64,000 nt of DNA from Methylolobus aquaticus (GTDB lineage Bacteria > Pseudomonadota > Gammaproteobacteria > Methylococcales > Methylococcaceae). Location: NCBI GenBank assembly GCA_004168015.1, contig SEYW01000001.1, positions 124,001 to 188,000 on the forward strand. The letters are read 5' to 3'. Position 1 is the stretch's first letter; the number at the start of each line of letters is the position of its first letter. This document shows, in pieces, positions 57,486-64,000 of the stretch. A program made the position numbers and the translations under genes. Below the pieces are notes generated by a model that saw nothing but the letters and a program-made list of their open reading frames with translations, did no database searches and was not told where the DNA came from.

Positions 57486-57644
57486 GCGTCACCCTGTCGA
57501 GCCGCGAACGACGGAGATGCGGCACGGTCCGCAGCGGCCTGTCGGTTCGTTCATGCCTGTATGGATTGCTGTGCCTGATGCCGTCTATGTGTTCGCGAGC
57601 GGGCCGGGCCGACGAGCGCTGGCCTACTCCCGTGACGGTCGCGC

Positions 57645-57653
57645 AGTATAACA
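57645..57653 (-). promoter_or_regulatory. Extended -10 promoter for sspAB
   Basis: On the minus strand TGTTATACT (57653-57645) reads TG, one base, TATACT, about 160 bases before sspA. The 57486-57701 gap holds nothing else recognisable. Confidence 0.4.
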
Positions 57654-57701
57654 CGCAACCCGGGTCTCCGGCTCAGGCAGGTCCCCACAAACCGCGCTGG
57701 T

Positions 57702-58793
57702 TCACTGGTCCAGCGCCGCGGCCAGAGCCGCCAGGAACCGATCGTTTTCATCCGGCTTGCCGACCGTCACGCGCAGACAACGGCGCAAGTGACCACTGCC
57801 GGCGGCGAAGGCCTTGACCAGAACACCCTGTGTCTTCAGCGACTCGAACACCTCGCGCGCATCCTGCGAGAGGAGTTCGAACAGGATGAAATTCGCATTG
57901 CTGGGAAAGGCTCGAACGGCAGAGAGTGCGGTCAAGGCCCGATAGAGCCGCTCGCGCTCTGCGAGAATTCGCTCGACCTGCGCGGCAAACACGTGCGGCT
58001 TGCTCAGCGCGAACTCGGCGCTGATCTGGGTCAGGATGTTGATGTTGTAGGGAAGACGGAGTTTGTCGAACTCCCGTATCCAGGCCGGCGCCCCAACCAG
58101 ATACCCCAGTCGCAGGCCCGCCAGCCCGAGTTTGGACAGGGTCCGCATGACCAGCAGTCCGTCGTGGGCACCTACCCTCGGCAAAAAACTGGTGCCGGCG
58201 AACGGCAGATAGGCTTCATCCACGACCACCAGCCCAGGTGCCAGTGCCAGCAGTTCCTCGATCTCTTCCGCGGCATAGAGATTCCCTGTTGGATTGTTCG
58301 GGTAGGCGAGAAAAATGACCGCAGGCGCATGCTGTGCCACGGCTTCGCGCATCGCCGGCATATCGAGGGAAAAGTCGTCTGGCCGCAGCGGCACGCCGAC
58401 GAATCTGAGGCCCAAGCCTTCGGCGAGTTGCCGGTACATCACGAAGGTCGGCTCCGGTGCCATGATGACCGCTTCCCGACCGGCTACCGCCATCAGGATC
58501 AACTGAATCAGCTCGTCCGAACCATTGCCGAGCAGGATATCGGCATCGGCCGGCACGTCGGCGGTGACCCGCAGCGCCTCGCGCACCGCGTCGGCCCCCG
58601 GATCGGGGTAACGATTCAGGGCCGCCTCGCGCAAGCAGCCCAGCCACTCGTCGATCATGGCCGGGGGCCAGGTATAGGGGTTTTCCATGGCGTCGAGTTT
58701 CACCATCCCGACGGCGGGAGGCACGTGATAGGCGGCGAGCCGCGCCAGTTCGGGGCGCAACACCCAGCGGAGCCGGTCGTCCAAAGCGCTCAT
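57702..58793 (-). CDS. hisC: Histidinol-phosphate aminotransferase HisC
   Basis: A PLP enzyme of 363 residues in histidine synthesis. It has [12 protein letters not shown] near the start, [33 protein letters not shown] and the PLP Lys in [14 protein letters not shown]. It overlaps hisD by 4 bases and ends the mla-murA-his string. Confidence 0.95.
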   Translation of the reverse strand: MSALDDRLRWVLRPELARLAAYHVPPAVGMVKLDAMENPYTWPPAMIDEWLGCLREAALNRYPDPGADAVREALRVTADVPADADILLGNGSDELIQLILMAVAGREAVIMAPEPTFVMYRQLAEGLGLRFVGVPLRPDDFSLDMPAMREAVAQHAPAVIFLAYPNNPTGNLYAAEEIEELLALAPGLVVVDEAYLPFAGTSFLPRVGAHDGLLVMRTLSKLGLAGLRLGYLVGAPAWIREFDKLRLPYNINILTQISAEFALSKPHVFAAQVERILAERERLYRALTALSAVRAFPSNANFILFELLSQDAREVFESLKTQGVLVKAFAAGSGHLRRCLRVTVGKPDENDRFLAALAAALDQ

Positions 58794-60103
58794 CCGTCCT
58801 TCGGGATCCGATACTCCGCGGAGCGCGCGTGTGCGGTCAGCCCTTCACCACGGGCCAGCCGCGAGGCGGTTCGCCCGAGACCGGCGGCACCGTCGGCCGA
58901 GCAGAAAATCAGACTCGAGCGCTTCTGGAAGTCGTACACCCCGAGCGGTGACGAAAAGCGCGCGGTACCGCCGGTCGGCAACACGTGATTCGGCCCGGCG
59001 CAATAATCGCCCAGAGCCTCGGCCGTGTACCGTCCCATGAAGATCGCACCCGCATTGCGGATCTTACGCACCAGGCTCCGCGGATCGGCAACGGACAGCT
59101 CCAAATGTTCCGGCGCAACTCGATTCGCGACGGCGGCCGCCTCATCCAGGTCGCGAACCAGGATCAGTGCCGCTCCCGACGACAAGGAGGCGGCAATCAC
59201 CGCCGAACGTTCCATGTCCGGCAGCAGTCGGCGAATGCTCGCTTCCACTGCATCGCGATGAGCCGCATCCGGGGTGATCAGGATGGCCTGCGCGTTCTCG
59301 TCATGCTCGGCCTGCGAGAAAAGATCCATCGCGATCCAGTCCGGATCGGTCAGGCCATCGCTGATGATCAGGATCTCGCTGGGCCCGGCGATCATGTCGA
59401 TCCCCACCTGGCCGAAGACAAGTTGCTTGGCCGTCGCCACATAGATGTTGCCCGGCCCGACGATCTTGTCGACCCGCGGCACCGTCTCGGTCCCGTAGGC
59501 GAGCGCGCCGACCGCCTGGGCGCCACCGATCCGGAAGACGCGGTCGACGCCGGCCAGATAAGCGGCGGCCAGCACCCAGGGATTCGTCTCGCCGCCGGGT
59601 GTGGGCACGACCATGATGATCTCCGGGACGCCGGCGACCTTGGCGGGTACGACGTTCATCAGCACCGATGAAGGGTATGCGGCCTTACCACCCGGTACGT
59701 AGACACCGACGCGGTCCAGCGGCGTGACCTGTTGCCCCAACACGGTGCCGTCGGGCTCCCGGTACTCCCACGATTCCATGGCCTGCCGCTCCGCATAGGC
59801 GCGGATGCGCGCCGCCGCTGTCTCCAGCGCCTCGGCACCCTCCGGGGACAACCCTTCCCAAGCCGCTTGCAACTGGCTTCGCGGAATCTCGAGCTCGGCT
59901 GCGGACGCCACGTCACACCGATCGAACTCGCGCGTGGTATCGATCAGGGCACTGTCGCCTTCCCGCCGTACGCGCGCCAGGATGGCCGTCACGCGCTCAT
60001 GTATCTCACGATCGGAGGTCTCGTCCCAGGCCAGGAGGTCGTCGAGCGCATGATCGAAGTCGGAGCTGCCGCTGTCCAGTCGCTTGATCGTGATGTTGAC
60101 CAT
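58790..60103 (-). CDS. hisD: Histidinol dehydrogenase HisD
   Basis: A zinc enzyme of 437 residues for the last two steps of histidine synthesis. Motifs include [57 protein letters not shown], the metal site [13 protein letters not shown], and the C-terminal [19 protein letters not shown]. It starts 3 bases after hisG. Confidence 0.97.
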   Translation of the reverse strand: MVNITIKRLDSGSSDFDHALDDLLAWDETSDREIHERVTAILARVRREGDSALIDTTREFDRCDVASAAELEIPRSQLQAAWEGLSPEGAEALETAAARIRAYAERQAMESWEYREPDGTVLGQQVTPLDRVGVYVPGGKAAYPSSVLMNVVPAKVAGVPEIIMVVPTPGGETNPWVLAAAYLAGVDRVFRIGGAQAVGALAYGTETVPRVDKIVGPGNIYVATAKQLVFGQVGIDMIAGPSEILIISDGLTDPDWIAMDLFSQAEHDENAQAILITPDAAHRDAVEASIRRLLPDMERSAVIAASLSSGAALILVRDLDEAAAVANRVAPEHLELSVADPRSLVRKIRNAGAIFMGRYTAEALGDYCAGPNHVLPTGGTARFSSPLGVYDFQKRSSLIFCSADGAAGLGRTASRLARGEGLTAHARSAEYRIPKDG

Positions 60104-60106
60104 CGC

Positions 60107-60748
60107 CTACTCCGAATGCATGCCCTGCCGCGCGACCGCCTGACCCAGCAGGTCGACGATCGCACAAACGGCCCGGTGTTTCATCTTCATGGCAGCCTTG
60201 TTGACCACGAGCCGGCTGCTGATCTCCATGATGAGCTCACGCGGTTCAAGACCATTCGCTCGCAGCGTGTTGCCGGTATCGACCAGATCGACGATGCAGT
60301 CGGCCAGCCCCACCAGGGGCGCAAGCTCCATGGAGCCATAGAGCTTGATGATATCCGCCTGTATGCCCCGTCGGGCGAAATAACCCTGCGCGGTACGGAC
60401 ATATTTGGTCGCTACGCGCAGACGCCGCCGACTCGCGACACCGCCGACCGGCGCCGCCGTCATCAAGCGGCAGCGGGCGATGTTCAGATCCAGCGGTTCA
60501 TACAGCCCTTCCGGGCCGTATTCCAGCAGCGCATCCTTGCCGGCGATGCCGAGATCGGCGGCACCGTATTCAACATAAGTCGGGACATCCGAGGCTCGGA
60601 CGATCAGCAGCTGGACATCCTCTCGGTTGGTCGGGATGATCAGTTTGCGGCTTTTGTCGGGGTCGACGGTCGGCACGACGCCGGCTGCCGCCAGCAGCGG
60701 CAGCGCCTCTTCGAAAATTCGCCCTTTGGAGACGGCCAGTGTCAGCAT
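60107..60748 (-). CDS. hisG: ATP phosphoribosyltransferase catalytic subunit HisG (short form)
   Basis: The first, regulated step of histidine synthesis. The 213 residues are the short form, which lacks the C-terminal regulatory domain and needs HisZ; hisZ is not in the window. Motifs are [33 protein letters not shown] and [23 protein letters not shown] 60748 is 4 bases after murA. Confidence 0.95.
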   Translation of the reverse strand: MLTLAVSKGRIFEEALPLLAAAGVVPTVDPDKSRKLIIPTNREDVQLLIVRASDVPTYVEYGAADLGIAGKDALLEYGPEGLYEPLDLNIARCRLMTAAPVGGVASRRRLRVATKYVRTAQGYFARRGIQADIIKLYGSMELAPLVGLADCIVDLVDTGNTLRANGLEPRELIMEISSRLVVNKAAMKMKHRAVCAIVDLLGQAVARQGMHSE

Positions 60749-60752
60749 GGCG

Positions 60753-62024
<1,272 letters not shown>

Positions 62025-62045
62025 CTAGCAAAAGATTCACGATTT

Positions 62046-62423
62046 TCAACGGCCCTTCTCCTCGCGTGGCAGCATCGCATCGACGCCGGACACGACAGCC
62101 AGCGCCTCGACCTGCGCGGGCAGATTACGCAGACGCAAACGCACGTCACGCTGGCACGCCAGCCGCATCGCCTCGATCAGCAACGCCAGGCCGGCGCTGT
62201 CAGCCCGGGTAACTTCCCCCAAATCGAGCAACACGTCGCCGCGTTCGCCTTCGATGACGTCGCCGATAGCCTTGAGAGCGGCACGGGCGTTCAGAAAGCT
62301 CAGCGTTCCGGCAATGCGATAACAACCTTCGCCCATGCGTCGCACGGCAAAACGCACCTCGTCATCCGCCACTTGCGCGCGCCCGGGAGCGTCGCGACCC
62401 GAACGGAGCGGCGCGGCGTTCAT
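62046..62423 (-). CDS. mlaB: STAS-domain protein MlaB
   Basis: A 125-residue cytoplasmic subunit of the Mla phospholipid transporter that stabilises the MlaF ATPase. The STAS core is GTLSFLNARAALKAIGDV and LLDLGEVTRADSAGLALLIE, with the conserved Ser in ADSAGLALL. It overlaps mlaD directly by 4 bases, so mlaC, which normally intervenes, is absent. Confidence 0.87.
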   Translation of the reverse strand: MNAAPLRSGRDAPGRAQVADDEVRFAVRRMGEGCYRIAGTLSFLNARAALKAIGDVIEGERGDVLLDLGEVTRADSAGLALLIEAMRLACQRDVRLRLRNLPAQVEALAVVSGVDAMLPREEKGR

Positions 62424-62923
62424 TTCGATTCCGCGGCAGCCGATGCGTCGGCCTTCTTATCACCGCCCTCGGCCTTATTGAACAGGAACCGGCTGATCAA
62501 CTGCTCGAGCACCAGCGCCGACTGCGTCAGCTCGAGTTGGTCACCGTCCTTGAGGTACGTCTCCAGCGCTCCGGCCGTCAGGCCGATGAACTGCTCCCCG
62601 AGCAGACCGGCGGTCAGGATGCTGGCGCTGGTATCCTCCGGCAAGGTGTCATATTGCGGATCGATCCGCATCTCGACCACGGCATCGTAGGTCGCTTTGT
62701 CGAAGCGGATCGATTTTACCCGCCCGATCGTCACCCCAGCCATCGAAACCGGCGCGCGTACTTTCAGATTCCCGGTGTTCTCGAATCGGGCAAAGAGCGT
62801 ATATCCCTCGCGACTGGAGCTCAGCTCGCCAAGATTGCTGACCTTCATAGCCAGAAAGAACAGCGCGAGGAAACCAATCCCGACGAACAGTCCCACCCAA
62901 ATTTCCACGACCCGCGAATGCAT
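62420..62923 (-). CDS. mlaD: Phospholipid-binding MCE-domain protein MlaD
   Basis: An inner-membrane-anchored periplasmic protein of 167 residues. It has one N-terminal helix (VGLFVGIGFLALFFLAMKV), an MCE domain (YTLFARFENTGNLKVRAPVS, GVTIGRVKSI, TAGLLGEQFIGLTAG), and a short helical tail. It forms the hexameric ring of the MlaFEDB complex. ATG 62923 has a GAGGAGAG site. Confidence 0.94.
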   Translation of the reverse strand: MHSRVVEIWVGLFVGIGFLALFFLAMKVSNLGELSSSREGYTLFARFENTGNLKVRAPVSMAGVTIGRVKSIRFDKATYDAVVEMRIDPQYDTLPEDTSASILTAGLLGEQFIGLTAGALETYLKDGDQLELTQSALVLEQLISRFLFNKAEGGDKKADASAAAESK

Positions 62924-62926
62924 CAA

Positions 62927-63715
62927 TCACTCTCCTCTGAGCATCAGGGCGGTCAGTACGAAATCCGATCCCAGCACCGCAAAGGCCGAGTAGACGACCG
63001 AGCGCGTCGTCGCCCGACTGACGCCCTCAGCCGTGGGTACCGCATCGTAACCTTCAAATACCGCGATCCAGGTCACAATCAGGCCGAACACCAAACTCTT
63101 GATGATGCCGTTGATGATGTCTTCCTCAAAGTCGATCTTGGCCTGCATCTGGGCCCAGAAGGCGCCCTCATCCACACCCAGCAAACCGACGCCAACGAAA
63201 TAGCCACCGAGCACCCCCACCATGCTGAACAGCGCTGCCAGCAAAGGCATCGACAAAAGACCCGCAAAGAACCGGGGCGCCACCACCCGCTTGATCGGGT
63301 CGACCGCCATCATTTCCATGCCGGACAACTGCTCGGTGGCCTTCATTAGTCCGATTTCAGCGGTCAGAGCCGACCCGGCCCGACCCGAGAACAGCAAGGC
63401 GGTGACCACGGGGCCCAGTTCGCGCACCAGTGACGCGGCGACCAGTACGCCCAGGCTCTGCTCGGCGTCGAATTCGGACAGCACATTGTGCCCTTGCAGA
63501 GCGAGTACCATCCCGACGAACAGGCCGGAGATAGCGATCAGCAGCATGCTGAGCACGCCGACGACATACATCTCGCGCACCAGCAGTCGCAAGCGCAGCA
63601 GCAAGCCCGGCAGGCCCAACAGCACGTGCGCCAGGAAAATGTGAGCGCGGCCGATGCGCTGGACGCCGCCGAGCGCCCAGATGCCCCAGCCCTGCAGCAC
63701 GTCCAGGATCCTCAA
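62927..63715 (-). CDS. mlaE: Mla lipid transport permease MlaE
   Basis: A 262-residue integral membrane subunit with about five to six helices. Family blocks are SGLFVGMVLALQGHNVLSEF, LVRELGPVVTALLFSGRAGS, ALTAEIGLMKATEQLSGMEM and GYDAVPTAEGVSRATTRSVV. TTG 63715 overlaps the mlaF stop as TTGA. Confidence 0.95.
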   Translation of the reverse strand: MRILDVLQGWGIWALGGVQRIGRAHIFLAHVLLGLPGLLLRLRLLVREMYVVGVLSMLLIAISGLFVGMVLALQGHNVLSEFDAEQSLGVLVAASLVRELGPVVTALLFSGRAGSALTAEIGLMKATEQLSGMEMMAVDPIKRVVAPRFFAGLLSMPLLAALFSMVGVLGGYFVGVGLLGVDEGAFWAQMQAKIDFEEDIINGIIKSLVFGLIVTWIAVFEGYDAVPTAEGVSRATTRSVVYSAFAVLGSDFVLTALMLRGE

Positions 63716-64000
63716 TGGCGGGCTCCCGGCCGGCGCTTTACCGGTCCCATCAAGTCGCCCGCATAGTCGGCGTCCGACGGGTAGTGGAACGGAACCGGTC
63801 CGTCCGCGAGACCATGAACGAACTGGGCCACGAACTGCGAAGCGGAGCGATCCAATTCTTCCGGCGTGCCTTGTCCCACGATCTTGCCTTCCGAAATCAT
63901 ATAGATGTAGTCGGCTATCGAGAGCGTCTCGTGCACGTCATGGGAGACCAGCACGCTGGTCAGGCCAAGACTGTGATTCAGATCGCGGATCAGCTTGACC
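63712..64000 (-). CDS. mlaF: Mla ABC ATPase MlaF, C-terminal part (cut by window edge)
   Basis: About 95 C-terminal codons of an ABC ATPase are visible. They include the His-switch region TSVLVSHDVHETLSIADYIY and the typical MISEGKIVGQGTPEEL. The frame remains open to position 64000. Position before mlaE identifies it as MlaF. Confidence 0.92.
   Translation of the reverse strand, partial: VKLIRDLNHSLGLTSVLVSHDVHETLSIADYIYMISEGKIVGQGTPEELDRSASQFVAQFVHGLADGPVPFHYPSDADYAGDLMGPVKRRPGARH

Overview
The window is a GC-rich chromosomal segment of a Gram-negative bacterium, very probably a gammaproteobacterium. The evidence is the full division and cell-wall (dcw) cluster, an smc-zipA-ligA string, sspAB, SurE/Pcm, the RpoE/RseA pair, Mla lipid-transport genes beside murA, and BamA/Skp/FabZ/LpxA. 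SMC rather than MukB, a short-form HisG, and the PrsK/PrsR two-component pair known from exosortase (PEP-CTERM) bacteria argue against an enteric host and suggest an environmental lineage. I cannot resolve the order. I see no tRNA, rRNA, CRISPR array, insertion sequence or prophage. Genes are tightly packed, and many overlap by 1-16 bases.

Layout. 1-1191 (-): rpoE-rseA-rseB (rseB cut by the edge), divergent from nadB (1441-3060). 3137-4758 (-): a two-gene metal-transport operon (ZIP and GDT1/UPF0016). 5005-7086 (+): surE-pcm-dedA. 7190-10368 (+): a large Pat-type acyltransferase overlapping a DciA-like gene. 10460-27935 (-): the dcw cluster, transcribed mraZ-rsmH-ftsL-ftsI-murE-[no murF]-mraY-murD-ftsW-murG-murC-murB-ddl-ftsQ-ftsA-ftsZ-lpxC. 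It is headed by a textbook sigma70 promoter and four MraZ boxes. 28594-34885 (-): smc-zipA-ligA. 35052 (+): queF. 35504-40378 (-): bamA-skp-fabZ-lpxA-rnhB, lacking lpxD and lpxB. 40540-44938 (-): prsK-prsR-phoU with a small leader ORF before prsK. 45200-46302 (+): a DUF4410 protein and a small conserved protein. 46335-48061 (-): an ABC exporter pair. 48186-52034: ppx and ppk, convergent. 52180 (-): msrB. 52905-55220 (+): a cobalamin riboswitch and btuB, facing a BtuM-like membrane gene. 56097 (+): a DUF1820 gene. 56449-57485 (-): sspAB. 57702-64000 (-): mlaFEDB-murA-hisG-hisD-hisC, with mlaC and the bolA-like gene absent.

Most of the content is envelope biogenesis: peptidoglycan precursors, divisome, lipid A, outer-membrane assembly, lipid transport and stress response. 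A second theme is phosphate/polyphosphate (phoU, ppx, ppk), and a third is vitamin B12 uptake. The most noteworthy items are a polyphosphate kinase with an N-terminal helix-hairpin-helix-like extension, repeated clean absences of single genes from otherwise conserved clusters (murF, lpxD, lpxB, mlaC, bolA, nlpD-rpoS), the mraZ control region with a G8 tract, a translationally coupled leader ORF before prsK, and an apparently orphan strong promoter in the 27984-28593 intergenic region. TTG and GTG start codons are common.
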